NCBI RefSeq assembly: GCF_000411295.1
Contig: NZ_KE150423.1
Coordinates: forward strand, 186,001 to 250,000
Source of the DNA: Paenisporosarcina sp. HGH0030
GTDB lineage: Bacteria > Bacillota > Bacilli > Bacillales_A > Planococcaceae
Reading direction: 5' to 3'
DNA length: 64,000 nucleotides
The number at the start of each line of letters is the position of its first letter. Position 1 is the first letter of the stretch. The notes below the pieces were generated by a model. It ran no database searches. It worked only from the letters and a program-made list of their open reading frames with translations, and had not been told where the DNA came from. The position numbers and the translations under genes were made by a program. Of this stretch, positions 1 to 8,818 are shown one piece after another.

Positions 1-33
1 TAAACGTATAACAAGTTAAAGGGGGATTTGGAA

Positions 34-375
34 ATGAGTGTAAGAGAATTCGATATAAATATCAGTCCCGTTGAGGCAATGAACAAAATTCATAATGGGG
101 TGATTGGAGGAAGTATTTCGGGAAAATTAGTAGATTACTATGAGCGCGTTTCTGGAGATCATCAAGTTGTGGTATTTGTTCTGGAAAAATTCTTTATGCG
201 AACGAGTAATCGCTCTTCTATGACGGTAACCATTGATAATTTCGGTGACGCAACGAAAGTGCATGCCGTGGCATCCGGAAGTTCTGAAAGTCCGTTTTTT
301 AGATTTGATTGGGGAGCGGGCGACAGTTTTGCGAATAGTGTGGAAAATGCATTGGCACAACATATTATAAGTTGA
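34..375 (+). CDS. Small conserved protein, unknown function (DUF6054-like)
   Basis: A 113-aa soluble protein without signal peptide or membrane segment. I place the start at the ATG at 34, 8 nt after AAAGGGGG (18-25); an upstream in-frame TTG at 28 is too close to that site. The alternating hydrophobic/polar pattern and a Ser/Gly-rich turn near residue 80 suggest a small alpha/beta domain. It vaguely recalls the DUF6054 family, but no function can be assigned. The next gene follows after 43 nt with its own ribosome site. Confidence 0.6.
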   Translation: MSVREFDINISPVEAMNKIHNGVIGGSISGKLVDYYERVSGDHQVVVFVLEKFFMRTSNRSSMTVTIDNFGDATKVHAVASGSSESPFFRFDWGAGDSFANSVENALAQHIIS

Positions 376-418
376 TAGAATAAATCTACTAAATATGTGT
401 GGTAAGGGAGAGTCGGAT

Positions 419-787
419 ATGTTCAAAAGAATTGACACCGTTTTTTTACCTGTGCAAGACACAAAACGCTCAATCGAATGGTTTGAAGAGAAGTGTGGAT
501 TTAAATTGCGATGGCATGATGAGGAAAATGGTTATGCAGCAATGGACATCGGGAATGGAGAAACAGCTTTTACGCTCGTGAGAAATTCACAAATGGGTTC
601 GAGTAAACCTGAAGAACATGAATGGTTCAATCTCTATACAACGGATATCCATGCTACCCATCATTTCATGTTAGACGCAGGTGTCGATGCAACACATGTG
701 CAAACTGGAGGAAACGTAGAATTCTATCAATTTAAAGATATTGATGGCAATACGATTGGAGTCTGTTCATTTGAAGACGCAGCTTAA
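419..787 (+). CDS. VOC (glyoxalase/bleomycin-resistance) family protein
   Basis: A 122-aa single-module vicinal-oxygen-chelate protein. The N-terminal strand (KRIDTVFLPVQDTKRSIEWF) and the closing motif around FYQFKDIDGNTIGVCSF are typical of the fold, where the paired beta-alpha-beta-beta-beta units normally hold a metal. The ATG at 419 follows TAAGGGAGA (402-410). Substrate cannot be inferred; members include glyoxalases, dioxygenases and antibiotic-binding proteins. Its 3' end overlaps the start of the downstream kinase-like gene, implying translational coupling. Confidence 0.75.
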   Translation: MFKRIDTVFLPVQDTKRSIEWFEEKCGFKLRWHDEENGYAAMDIGNGETAFTLVRNSQMGSSKPEEHEWFNLYTTDIHATHHFMLDAGVDATHVQTGGNVEFYQFKDIDGNTIGVCSFEDAA

Positions 788-1316
788 GCATAGAAAAATC
801 CTGATTGTGGGATCGGGAGGAGCTGGGAAATCCACGTTATCTCGCCAATTGGGTGAAAGGTTAGGTTTGCCTGTCGTGCATTTGGATGCGATGTTTTGGC
901 AACCAGGATGGAACCCTTCACCACGTCCTGAATTTATGGAAAGAGTAAAGAAGGAATTAGCGAAACCCGAGTGGATCATTGATGGAAATTATGACTCCAC
1001 CATCGAATTACGTGCGCAGTATGCAGACCTTACTATCTATCTTGATTTCTCGAATGTCGTATGTCTCTATCGCGCATTTAAACGTGCGTGGATATATCGA
1101 GGGACAACACGACCGGATATGGGGAAAGATTGTCCGGAAAAAATAGATTGGGAGTTTGCCCGGTGGATTTGGCGTTACCCAAAAGATGCACGGCCTGAGA
1201 TGCTCGCTGTTCTAGCCAAAGTCCAGACAGACGTCATAACACTGAAAACACCAAATGAAGTGGAACAATGGCTACAACAAATGGAGGACATAAAAAAGAG
1301 TGAATCATCCACTTAA
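771..1316 (+). CDS. P-loop kinase, DNA topology modulation (FlaR)-like
   Basis: A 181-aa P-loop NTPase resembling adenylate-kinase-fold proteins annotated as topology modulation protein/FlaR. The Walker A motif GSGGAGKST lies near the N-terminus, followed by HLDAMFWQPGW and WIIDGNYDST, both characteristic of this family. I chose the TTG at 771 because GGAG at 758-761 is 9 nt upstream; in-frame ATG 744 and TTG 741/756 lack such a site. It overlaps the VOC gene by 17 nt. Substrate is unknown in this family. Confidence 0.7.
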   Translation: MKTQLKHRKILIVGSGGAGKSTLSRQLGERLGLPVVHLDAMFWQPGWNPSPRPEFMERVKKELAKPEWIIDGNYDSTIELRAQYADLTIYLDFSNVVCLYRAFKRAWIYRGTTRPDMGKDCPEKIDWEFARWIWRYPKDARPEMLAVLAKVQTDVITLKTPNEVEQWLQQMEDIKKSESST

Positions 1317-1336
1317 GGATGATTCACTTTTTTTTA
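1296..1336 (+). terminator. Intrinsic terminator after the kinase-like gene
   Basis: A 12-bp perfect stem (AGTGAATCATCC pairing with GGATGATTCACT) around ACTTAA is followed by eight T. The stop codon lies in the loop. Confidence 0.85.
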
Positions 1337-1545
1337 TGTTTTTTAACGTCGAGTAAACGACAAGGCGATCTTCGTAATAAGAACCTTTTTTATTGTATTC
1401 AACAGTACACGTGATGAGGTTCAATCTACTGCCAGTGCTGAATCCGAATATCTCTCTAAGGGGGGATTCATCAACCGGGTAGATTTCAACTCGATCCACA
1501 ATGAATACAAGTTTCGCACCATCAAATCTATCCGAACCACAACAG
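1305..1545 (-). pseudogene. C-terminal remnant of a class D/F-type sortase
   Basis: Read on the minus strand, this frame encodes FIVDRVEIYPVDES, then LNLITCT and DRLVVYSTLK. These match the sortase core: the catalytic Cys in the LITCT strand and the catalytic Arg in the DRLVVY strand. The N-terminal half, including the catalytic His, is missing. The frame runs through the terminator of the neighbouring gene, and its only starts (GTG 1499) lack a ribosome site. Upstream the reading shifts into an unrelated membrane-protein frame. A deletion/frameshift remnant is the best reading. Confidence 0.65.
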
Positions 1546-1789
1546 AATTCGCCTCCTTATCGATGTCAACTTGATTGTAAGATTCGACTAAGAAGAAAGC
1601 AAGCAACGTATAAGAGACTCCGCTAATAAGAACCCACATATTATCTTGAAAGAAGTAGAGAAAAATTCCAGGGATGAGAATGAAAATACTTAATAGTAGT
1701 AGAGCTGTTGATCTATAAAAATCCACGAGATGCTGGATGGCTGTTATTTCATCCGTAAACGCCACTTTCCATGAAGGTATATCCACCAC
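1421..1789 (-). pseudogene. Fragment of a two-helix membrane protein
   Basis: A 122-codon frame with two convincing membrane helices (about residues 29-47 and 51-68). The frame is open about 18 codons upstream of the first GTG without a good start or ribosome site, and its 3' part is antisense-frame overlap with the sortase remnant. It looks like a 5'-truncated gene whose end was joined to sortase sequence near 1545. Family not recognised; a short intact gene remains possible. Confidence 0.45.
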
Positions 1790-2078
1790 TTGGAAAAGGT
1801 TTAAATCTTCCTCAATTTGGACATTGTATATTTAAGAGAGTTCATAATCTGCGGTGGTAGTATCGTATGCATACACAACATTCAGACTGTCAACTTTCCA
1901 TCTCAAAAAGAGGGATTCCTTTTAACGTTAAATTTGTGTGTATAAGTAATCCTCCTGTATTACGAATGAATAATTCAGAATATTCGTTATATGAATAATG
2001 GCATATTTATTCAAAACTGCTAATTTAACATACTATCAAAAATTTCGACAGTCTAATTAAAAGAAGGAGAGTGAAGGC
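1790..2078. other. Intergenic region upstream of the GMC/Tat operon
   Basis: A 289-bp AT-rich stretch without a gene. Between 1962 and 2016 it holds clustered GAATA/TATTC words, including ACGAAT (1962-1967) inverted as ATTCGT (1982-1987). This could be an operator for the downstream operon, but no known family is recognised. Confidence 0.35.
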
Positions 2079-2828
2079 ATGGCGAAGAGAGTGAAGAAGT
2101 TTTCTAGACGTGATTTCCTGAAAACTTCAGGGGTGGCAACTGGTGCACTTATTGGAGGGGGAATTCTTGGTGGTTTGATTGGCTACAATTCAAAAAATGC
2201 AACGACTACGCCAACTGAAACCATGCATGGAGGTCACACGGAAACGGGAACGTCGGATAAAGGTCTAATGTTTTTTACAAGCGAGCGAGAGTTTCAAGTA
2301 CTGGCCAACGCAACTGAACGGATTTTTCCGAAAGACGATTTAGGTCCTGGTGCTATTGAGCTTGGGGTACCGTATTTTATCGACAGTCAATTAGCAGGGC
2401 AGTATGGCAGTAACTCTAAGGAATACATGCAAGGACCATTTGCTATTGGTGCGCCTACCCAGGGATATCAAAGTCGTCTGACGCGTGCTGAAATCTTTAG
2501 ACAAGGTATTGCAAAAATGGAAGCCGAGTCGTCGAGCAGATTCGATAAAGGATTTTCGGATCTAGAAGGTGCACAAATGGATGAAATATTGACAGCAATT
2601 CAAAAGGACGAAATAAAAATGGAAGGAACAACATCTGCATTTTTCTTCCGTCTGCTTCGGACTGCAACACTGGAAGGTGCTTATTCAGACCCTATGTATC
2701 GTGGGAATAATAATATGGACGGTTGGAGAATGAAGGAGTTTCCTGGCCACCAAATGGCTTATATCAATGTAATCGACAAAGCGGAATTCCAAAAAATCGA
2801 ACCACAATCTTTAAGTGGGAAGCACTAG
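2079..2828 (+). CDS. Gluconate 2-dehydrogenase subunit 3-like protein, Tat-exported
   Basis: A 249-aa protein with a twin-arginine signal: SRRDFLKTSG at residues 9-18, followed by a Gly-rich hydrophobic segment. The mature part contains FPKDDLGPGAIELGVPYFID, characteristic of the small gamma subunit of membrane-bound gluconate/sorbitol dehydrogenases. It probably escorts the flavoprotein encoded next through the Tat pore and anchors it outside the membrane. ATG 2079 follows AAGAAGGAGAG. It is the first gene of a four-gene unit with the GMC subunit, tatA and tatC. Confidence 0.85.
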   Translation: MAKRVKKFSRRDFLKTSGVATGALIGGGILGGLIGYNSKNATTTPTETMHGGHTETGTSDKGLMFFTSEREFQVLANATERIFPKDDLGPGAIELGVPYFIDSQLAGQYGSNSKEYMQGPFAIGAPTQGYQSRLTRAEIFRQGIAKMEAESSSRFDKGFSDLEGAQMDEILTAIQKDEIKMEGTTSAFFFRLLRTATLEGAYSDPMYRGNNNMDGWRMKEFPGHQMAYINVIDKAEFQKIEPQSLSGKH

Positions 2829-2844
2829 GACAGGGGGGAATTAA

Positions 2845-4557
2845 ATGGTAACAACTTTACCGAAAGTAGACGTCGTGACTGTAGGAGTTGGATGGTTAGG
2901 GGGAATCATAGCAGCCGAATGTGCAAAGGCAGGCTTGAAAGTAGTAGGCTTGGAGCGCGGAAAAGAACGAAGTACTGAAGATTATATGAAAGTGCATGAC
3001 GAATATAGATATGCAATAAGGTACGAACTCATACAGAATCTATCAAAAGAAACGATAACCATTCGGAATAACCGTGGGATGCAAGCACTTCCGATGCGAC
3101 AATTAGGTTCATTTCTTTTAGGGGAGGGACTTGGAGGCGCGGGTACACACTGGAATGGACATACATGGCGTTTTCTTCCTTACGACTTCCAAATAAAGAC
3201 ACTAACAGAAAAAAAATATGGTCCCAAAAAGTTGTCTTCAGACTATTTACTTCAAGATTGGGGTATTACATATGATGAGTTGGAACCCTACTTTTATAAG
3301 TTTGAAGAAACCGCCGGAATCTCAGGTGAAGAAAAAAATCCATTTGCGGGCAAACGGTCAAACCCATTTCCAACGCCACCGATGAAGAAGACACCAATAT
3401 TGCAAAAATTTGAAACGGCAACGTCCAAACTTGGCTATACACCATTTATGCTACCGTCAGCAAATTTGTCAGAAGCTTATACAAATCAGGATGGACAAAC
3501 GATCAATGCCTGTCAATACTGTGGTTTTTGTGAACGTTTTGGTTGTGAATATGGGGCAAAGTCATCTCCTGAAGTTACGGTCGTTCCAACGGCAAAAAAA
3601 ACGGGGAATTTTGAAGCACGCTTTGAAGCCAATGTAGTGGAAGTCATCAAGAGCGGAAATAAAGTTACTGGCGTCAGGTATTTGAACACGTTGTCGGGTG
3701 AAGAGTTTATTCAGCCAGCTGAAGTGGTTGTTCTAACAAGTTATGTCATGAATAATGCAAAATTATTAATGATATCGAAAATTGGTGAGCAATATAATCC
3801 GGATACCGGGCGTGGAACATTAGGTAAAAACTATTGCTATCAAATTTTACCGGGCGCAACGGGTTACTTTGAAGAACAAATGAACACGTTCATGGGGGCA
3901 GGTGCACTGGGGATAAGCATTGATGATTTGAATGGTGACAATTTCGATCATAGTGATTTGGATTTCATTCATGGTGGGAGCCTTTCTCTCCTTCAATCAG
4001 GTGCAAGACCGATTGAAACAAATCCGATTCAGAAAGATGTACCTACGTGGGGCGCGGAATTCAAGAAAGCGTCCATATATAACTATACCCGTACTCTTTC
4101 CATTGGGGCACAAGGAGCATCCATGCCACATAAAGAGAACTACCTATCATTGGATAGTAAATATAAAGATGCATACGGTGTACCTCTTCTTCAAATGACA
4201 TATAATTTTACCGATCAGGACCGTGCGCTTCATAAATATATTACGGAAAAGTCTGCTGTTATCATGAAAGAAATGGGTGCAAAAACAGTCGAAAGCCGAA
4301 CACCGATCACGGATTACGATATTGTCGCCTATCAAACGACGCACAATACGGGTGGGACAATTATGGGTAGCAGTCCCGAAAATAGTGTAGTGAATAATTA
4401 TTTGCAGCATTGGGATGCGGAAAATCTTTTCGTTGTAGGTGCGGGTAACTTCCCACACAACGGAGGATACAATCCTACAGGTACGGTGGCAGCATTTGCG
4501 TATCGTGCTTCGGAAGGCATTATCAAATACAGTAAATCGGGTGGATCACTCGTATAA
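2845..4557 (+). CDS. GMC-family FAD oxidoreductase (gluconate 2-dehydrogenase alpha-like)
   Basis: A 570-aa flavoprotein. The FAD-binding dinucleotide fold begins at residue 7 with [11 protein letters not shown], and the C-terminal GMC block contains [17 protein letters not shown] preceded by the HN-type active-site region ([15 protein letters not shown]). A Cys cluster ([12 protein letters not shown], about residues 222-233) is typical of this dehydrogenase branch. It has no signal peptide, so it is expected to hitch-hike on the Tat signal of the upstream subunit. The substrate is unknown; gluconate is only the family label. No cytochrome c subunit is encoded nearby. Confidence 0.85.
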   Translation: MVTTLPKVDVVTVGVGWLGGIIAAECAKAGLKVVGLERGKERSTEDYMKVHDEYRYAIRYELIQNLSKETITIRNNRGMQALPMRQLGSFLLGEGLGGAGTHWNGHTWRFLPYDFQIKTLTEKKYGPKKLSSDYLLQDWGITYDELEPYFYKFEETAGISGEEKNPFAGKRSNPFPTPPMKKTPILQKFETATSKLGYTPFMLPSANLSEAYTNQDGQTINACQYCGFCERFGCEYGAKSSPEVTVVPTAKKTGNFEARFEANVVEVIKSGNKVTGVRYLNTLSGEEFIQPAEVVVLTSYVMNNAKLLMISKIGEQYNPDTGRGTLGKNYCYQILPGATGYFEEQMNTFMGAGALGISIDDLNGDNFDHSDLDFIHGGSLSLLQSGARPIETNPIQKDVPTWGAEFKKASIYNYTRTLSIGAQGASMPHKENYLSLDSKYKDAYGVPLLQMTYNFTDQDRALHKYITEKSAVIMKEMGAKTVESRTPITDYDIVAYQTTHNTGGTIMGSSPENSVVNNYLQHWDAENLFVVGAGNFPHNGGYNPTGTVAAFAYRASEGIIKYSKSGGSLV

Positions 4558-4573
4558 AAAAGGAGGAATACAA

Positions 4574-4774
4574 ATGGGTGGATTAGGAGCAATAGGAGTA
4601 CCAGGATTAATCATTATTCTTGTCATTGTACTCATCGTATTCGGACCGAAAAAATTACCAGAAATCGGATCGGCAGTAGGGAAGACATTCTCGGAATTTA
4701 AAAAGTCGACAAGAGGTCTAATGGATGACGACGAGCCAGTGAAAAAAGATGAAAAGAAATCTGAAATCGTATAG
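4574..4774 (+). CDS. tatA: Sec-independent translocase TatA
   Basis: A 66-aa TatA/E protein: one N-terminal transmembrane helix (residues 5-23), the hinge [10 protein letters not shown], an amphipathic helix, then a charged tail. AAGGAGG stands 8 nt before the ATG at 4574. It lies 16 nt behind the GMC oxidoreductase and just before tatC, so this Tat pair is probably dedicated to exporting the dehydrogenase. Confidence 0.93.
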   Translation: MGGLGAIGVPGLIIILVIVLIVFGPKKLPEIGSAVGKTFSEFKKSTRGLMDDDEPVKKDEKKSEIV

Positions 4775-4785
4775 AAGGTGTAGAT

Positions 4786-5616
4786 ATGGACCCATACGAA
4801 CACCACGACAAGAAAATACTAAGTCCATTGGACAAGAAATTGGTGGAAGAAGTAGGCGCAACAACTGAAATGGTTGATGAAGATGCGATTGAAAGCGATG
4901 AAGGCACCCTTGTGGATCATCTAACGGATTTACGGAAACAAACCATTAAAAGTGTGGCCGTGTTTCTATTTTTCTTCATTGTTGTATTATCAACCATCAA
5001 CCTATGGTTTCCATTAGTGACTAGAGGCAATGAACTGATTGTGCTTGGGCCACTTGAAGTGGTGAAATTCTATATGTCGATTTCCAGTGCATTGTCTCTC
5101 GGTTTTTCACTACCCTTTATCTTTCATTTTATCGGGCAATTCGTTAAACCGGGATTGAATCATACAGAGAGTCGATTTATTGGTATTTACTCTCCACTCA
5201 TGCTCGTCCTGTTTGTGGTTGGTATTTCATTTGGATATTTTGTTGTGAATCCCTTGAGTTATCAATTCTTGATTAATATTGGCGAAGTGAATTTTGAAGT
5301 GATGGTTTCAGCAAGTGAATATATTCACTTTTTATTAATGACGACAGTCCCACTTGGCCTGCTTTTTGAACTGCCTATCATCGCAATGTTTTTGTCAGCC
5401 ATAGGCGTTTTGACATCAGTAAATATGAGAAAGGTTCGAAAATGGTCTTATGTGATACTGGCGATTATTTCGACAACGGTGACACCACCAGACTTTATTA
5501 GTGATTTCATGGTGCTGATTCCGATGATATTGTTGTATGAAATCAGTATTTTGTTAGTCGCAAAACTTGAACGCAAACAAATTACAACCAAAGAATTATC
5601 CATCTCCCAAGACTAG
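4786..5616 (+). CDS. tatC: Sec-independent translocase TatC
   Basis: A 276-aa polytopic membrane protein with six hydrophobic segments. The conserved N-terminal LVDHLTDLRKQ appears only at about residue 43, so the protein has a ~40-residue acidic extension beyond the usual TatC start. TatC recognises the twin-arginine signal and forms the translocase with TatA. ATG 4786 follows AGAAGGTG. The gene closes the dehydrogenase-Tat operon before an intrinsic terminator. Confidence 0.92.
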   Translation: MDPYEHHDKKILSPLDKKLVEEVGATTEMVDEDAIESDEGTLVDHLTDLRKQTIKSVAVFLFFFIVVLSTINLWFPLVTRGNELIVLGPLEVVKFYMSISSALSLGFSLPFIFHFIGQFVKPGLNHTESRFIGIYSPLMLVLFVVGISFGYFVVNPLSYQFLINIGEVNFEVMVSASEYIHFLLMTTVPLGLLFELPIIAMFLSAIGVLTSVNMRKVRKWSYVILAIISTTVTPPDFISDFMVLIPMILLYEISILLVAKLERKQITTKELSISQD

Positions 5617-5632
5617 GGGGATGGATTTTTTT
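5598..5632 (+). terminator. Terminator of the GMC-Tat operon
   Basis: ATCCATCTCCC pairs with GGGGGATGGAT across a 7-nt loop and is followed by a T-run. The 5' arm lies in the last codons of tatC. Confidence 0.8.
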
Positions 5633-5633
5633 G

Positions 5634-5790
5634 TTTATCGTACATTTGCGCTAGCGGCATGTTTCGCATGAGCCAACAAGTATGAAAACCACATACTTTT
5701 GGGAATCACGCTTTGGCCCACATGAAGTGGCGTTTTTAACCTTCGTTCCTTAAATATTAATAGTTAAGGAATCAGCGCCACTCTAGCGGA
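5634..5790. repeat. Dispersed intergenic repeat copy A (composite)
   Basis: The 311-bp gap between tatC and the GNAT gene holds no ORF. From 5634 it shares TTTATCGTACATTTGC and then a long near-identical block (CATGAGCCAACAAGTATGAA and beyond) with the copy at 20681, and the first 16 nt with 52880 and, inverted, 13173. Its right end (5760-5785) carries AGCGCCACTCTA, the inverse of TAGAGTGGCGCT at about 30396. A family of short non-coding repeats is the likely explanation. Confidence 0.6.
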
Positions 5791-5927
5791 ATAACGGGCT
5801 GGCGATACCTGATTTCTCGAATTTTAAAGAAAAGTTCACAATCATTATTAAATTTTCTAAAAAGAGTGACATTTCTAGAGAATTTGTGTAATATCTACTA
5901 TTAAAAACGGTAGGGAGATAGAATCGG

Positions 5928-6788
5928 ATGAAATTCAATGTGTTTATTCAACCTCAGGAATTTGAGGATAAAGCTAAACCGTTTCTAATGCAAAATGAAG
6001 ATTTATACAGTTTGTTTTACGGTGTGCTGCAGGGAATCAAAGCAGGTCGTTATGAAAATCCATTCATGGCTACGGTCGAAGAGGATGATCAAGTCGTGGC
6101 TCTCTTTCAAATGACGCCCCCTCATCCACTGAATATTATTGTGATTGATGAAATAAAAATGGCTGACATTTTGTCATTTGCGGCGCAAGAGATTTCTAAT
6201 AGAAAAATTCCAGTTCCGTCGGCTGTCGGAGTGAAGCGTGTCGTAAATGCTTTTTCTGAAAAATGGCAGGAGCTGACGAAAAGTAAAGCCCGATTATTGA
6301 TGGATCAAGGCTTATACCGTCTGGATAAAGCCGAACAATCACTCGAAAAAAGTTCGGGATCTTGGCGCTATGCGAGAAAAGACGAAGCGCCATTACTTGC
6401 AACTTGGTATAAAGCGTTCGAACAGGATACGGGACTTAAAAGCTCCCCACCTGAAGTGATTAATGAGCGCGTCATACAGTTTCTTGAGGATCAGGAAGTA
6501 TTCTTTTGGGAAGATAACGGGAAAGTCGTATCAATGATGAAAAAAGCACGTCCTTCTGATCGAGGGGTAACCGTATCATTTGTTTTTACTCCTTACGAGG
6601 AAAGAAAAAAAGGCTATGCGCGGACGATGGTCGCTGCTGGAAGTGAAGAGTTGCTCAAAACATATGACTTCTGTGTACTATATACAGATATGTTGAACCC
6701 GACGTCCAACAAAATTTATCAGGAAATCGGTTACCGGAAGATTGCGGATTCCATTCACTTAGAATTTTTACCGGAAAAAGGGCAATGA
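5928..6788 (+). CDS. GNAT family N-acetyltransferase
   Basis: A 286-aa protein. The C-terminal half is a GNAT domain: the acetyl-CoA loop appears as YEERKKGYARTMVAA (about residues 224-238) and the closing strand as NPTSNKIYQEIGYRKIADS. The N-terminal ~120 residues form a second, divergent domain of the kind seen in Bacillus two-domain GNATs. Acceptor unknown. The ATG at 5928 follows TAGGGAGATAGA. Confidence 0.8.
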   Translation: MKFNVFIQPQEFEDKAKPFLMQNEDLYSLFYGVLQGIKAGRYENPFMATVEEDDQVVALFQMTPPHPLNIIVIDEIKMADILSFAAQEISNRKIPVPSAVGVKRVVNAFSEKWQELTKSKARLLMDQGLYRLDKAEQSLEKSSGSWRYARKDEAPLLATWYKAFEQDTGLKSSPPEVINERVIQFLEDQEVFFWEDNGKVVSMMKKARPSDRGVTVSFVFTPYEERKKGYARTMVAAGSEELLKTYDFCVLYTDMLNPTSNKIYQEIGYRKIADSIHLEFLPEKGQ

Positions 6789-6799
6789 AATGAGCGTGT

Positions 6800-6937
6800 A
6801 TGGAAGTTCCGCATGTCCATTTTCATATCATACCGAGGTTTTCAGAAGTTGGCTTCAAAGTGGTGGAACCTGTTATTAAAATAAGTAATGGTGAAATGGA
6901 CGAAATTGCGCGTCAATTGAAAAGCAATATGGTATAA
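6800..6937 (+). pseudogene. C-terminal remnant of a HIT (histidine triad) protein
   Basis: A 45-codon frame beginning MEVPHVHFHIIPRF, which is the HIT active-site signature (H-x-H-x-H followed by the conserved PR). HIT hydrolases are about 130-145 aa; only the final third is present. It starts 12 nt after the GNAT stop codon, is preceded in frame by TGA at 6791, and lacks a ribosome binding site. An N-terminal deletion fused to the GNAT gene's end explains it best. Confidence 0.7.
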
Positions 6938-6938
6938 T
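6930..6938 (+). promoter_or_regulatory. Extended -10 promoter for the ABC-F leader
   Basis: TGGTATAAT fits the extended -10 form TGnTATAAT and would start transcription near 6945. That gives the ABC-F gene a leader of about 220 nt. No convincing -35 box is visible. Confidence 0.45.
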
Positions 6939-6944
6939 TTTGTT

Positions 6945-7165
6945 ACTAAGTATGAAGGGACGATGGGTGACTGATGGATATCTAATCTGATTTCTATGCA
7001 AATGAACATTTTTGCAAAACGGAAATTGGATTCGTCTGCCCATTTATCCCATCATCGTAACTCTTTTTGTACATAAAGAGCTTTTTTGTGATGACTATAA
7101 ATGATCAGTGAATCCTTCCGTACAAAAACGGAGGATTTTTTTATTTCTCCGAAATTGGAGGGATC
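6945..7165 (+). promoter_or_regulatory. Structured leader/attenuator upstream of the ABC-F gene
   Basis: The leader contains a 26-codon ORF (6996-7076, MQMNIFAKRK at its start) whose stop codon lies inside a hairpin CTCTTT/AAAGAG followed by CTTTTTTG (7061-7088). A second terminator-like hairpin (ATCCTTCCGT/ACGGAGGAT plus seven T, 7112-7143) stands just before the gene. CTCC (7147-7150) could also mask the Shine-Dalgarno GGAGGG. ABC-F resistance genes such as vmlR are known to be induced by ribosome-dependent attenuation; that role here is inferred. Confidence 0.55.
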
Positions 7166-7168
7166 ATG

Positions 7169-8812
7169 ATGACCTTACTAGGAAAATTACAGAACGTATC
7201 GATTCAATTTGGAAGTAAAACAATCTTGAAAGATGTGACGATGGACATCAGACAAGGGGGATGCATTGGAATTGTCGGCGCAAATGGCGAAGGAAAATCA
7301 ACCTTACTGTCAGTCCTTGCGAACGAAAAGGAACCAAGTGCAGGGTTAATTCAGTGGTTCGGTGGCATACCTTCGATGCATTATTTTAAACAGCAAGTAT
7401 CTGAACTACAAGAATTTGCGCCTGCTCAAAAGAGGGAATTGCATAAATGGCAAGTTCCAAAAGGTCGCTCATATGAATTAATGAGCGGTGGTGAACAAAT
7501 GAAACAGAGGCTAGTGCAAGCTTTTTCAAATCAAGTTCAGTTACTGATTTTAGATGAACCGACAAATCATTTGGATCAGCAGAGCTTACATGAATTAATA
7601 GCACAAGTTAAGCGTTTCAAGGGGACTGTAATGGTCGTTTCACACGACAGGCATTTCCTGGATGAAGTGGCTGATGGGATTTGGGAAGTGGAACATCAAG
7701 GTGTCAAAGCATATGAAGGGAATTATTCGGTTTATTGCACTCTCAAAGAAGAGAGACGAAAAGCGCAAACTCATCTATTTGAGGTGCAACAGAAAAAAAT
7801 TGCCCAGATTGATGAACAGATTTCTTCTCTTCAAAATTGGTCTGCAAAAGCTCATTCACAATCGACCAAGCAAGAAGGATATAAAGAACATTATCGGGTA
7901 AAAGCAAAAAGGATGGATACTCAAATCCGTTCGAAACGTAAGCGGCTTGAAGGAGAAAAAGCAAAAGCCGAGCTCAATCGTCCAACAGAAGAGAAAGCAG
8001 TGTCATTTTCGATTGAAGCAAACCGTAAGCAAGGAAACCGCGTGATTGAATCCAAGTCCGTCACTAAGACTTTCGGAAGTCACACACTTTGGAAAGATGC
8101 TTCATTCACCATTAAGCAAGGTGAAAGAGTAGCACTCGTGGGACCGAATGGATGTGGAAAGTCCACATGGTTGAAAATGCTGATGGAAGAAGAACCGTAT
8201 GAGGGTGAACTGTGGAGAACAAAAGCGATGCGTATAGGCTACTTGCAACAGTCCATAGATGATTTACCGGAAGAGAAAACCCCGGAAGAATGGTTTGTCC
8301 CTCATGATTTTGACTCCCGGGGAATGATTCAAACTTTGATGATCAATTTGGGATTCGGGAAAGAACATTGGCGATTGCCGATCAAGTCCATGAGTATGGG
8401 AGAGAAATTGAAATTAAAATTAATGGCATTCATGCTCGAACAAAAAGATGTATTGCTACTGGACGAACCGACCAATCACTTGGATTTACCTTCGCGTGAA
8501 CAACTGGAGCAAACTTTGGCTACGTATCCAGGGACCATTATCGTTGTGACGCATGATCGATACTTTCTTGAGAAAATCGCCACAAAACTCCTGGTCTTTG
8601 AAGGTGGATGCATGAAAAAAATCGACATGACTTTTAAAGAATGGCAAAATCGCCAAGTTGAAACGGCACAACAGCAACAATTGTTGAAGCTCGAAACAGA
8701 AAGACAGGCAATCCTAGGAGAAATCAGTTTTATATCCAAACATGATTCGAAATATGAGGCACTTGACCAACGTTTCAATGAATTAACTGCTCAAATAAAT
8801 GCTTTAAAGTAG
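7169..8812 (+). CDS. vmlR: ABC-F ribosomal protection protein, VmlR-like
   Basis: A 547-aa soluble protein with two ABC ATPase domains and no membrane helices. Walker A motifs are GANGEGKST and GPNGCGKST; signatures are MSGGEQ and MSMGEK; both Walker B strands end in DEPTNHLD. The linker carries AKAHSQSTKQEG and RVKAKRMD, closely matching Bacillus VmlR, whose length (547 aa) is the same. VmlR-type factors enter the ribosomal E site and displace lincosamide, streptogramin A and pleuromutilin drugs. ATG 7169 is 6 nt from GGAGGG; ATG 7166 is the alternative. Confidence 0.85.
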   Translation: MTLLGKLQNVSIQFGSKTILKDVTMDIRQGGCIGIVGANGEGKSTLLSVLANEKEPSAGLIQWFGGIPSMHYFKQQVSELQEFAPAQKRELHKWQVPKGRSYELMSGGEQMKQRLVQAFSNQVQLLILDEPTNHLDQQSLHELIAQVKRFKGTVMVVSHDRHFLDEVADGIWEVEHQGVKAYEGNYSVYCTLKEERRKAQTHLFEVQQKKIAQIDEQISSLQNWSAKAHSQSTKQEGYKEHYRVKAKRMDTQIRSKRKRLEGEKAKAELNRPTEEKAVSFSIEANRKQGNRVIESKSVTKTFGSHTLWKDASFTIKQGERVALVGPNGCGKSTWLKMLMEEEPYEGELWRTKAMRIGYLQQSIDDLPEEKTPEEWFVPHDFDSRGMIQTLMINLGFGKEHWRLPIKSMSMGEKLKLKLMAFMLEQKDVLLLDEPTNHLDLPSREQLEQTLATYPGTIIVVTHDRYFLEKIATKLLVFEGGCMKKIDMTFKEWQNRQVETAQQQQLLKLETERQAILGEISFISKHDSKYEALDQRFNELTAQINALK

Positions 8813-8818
8813 TAAGCT

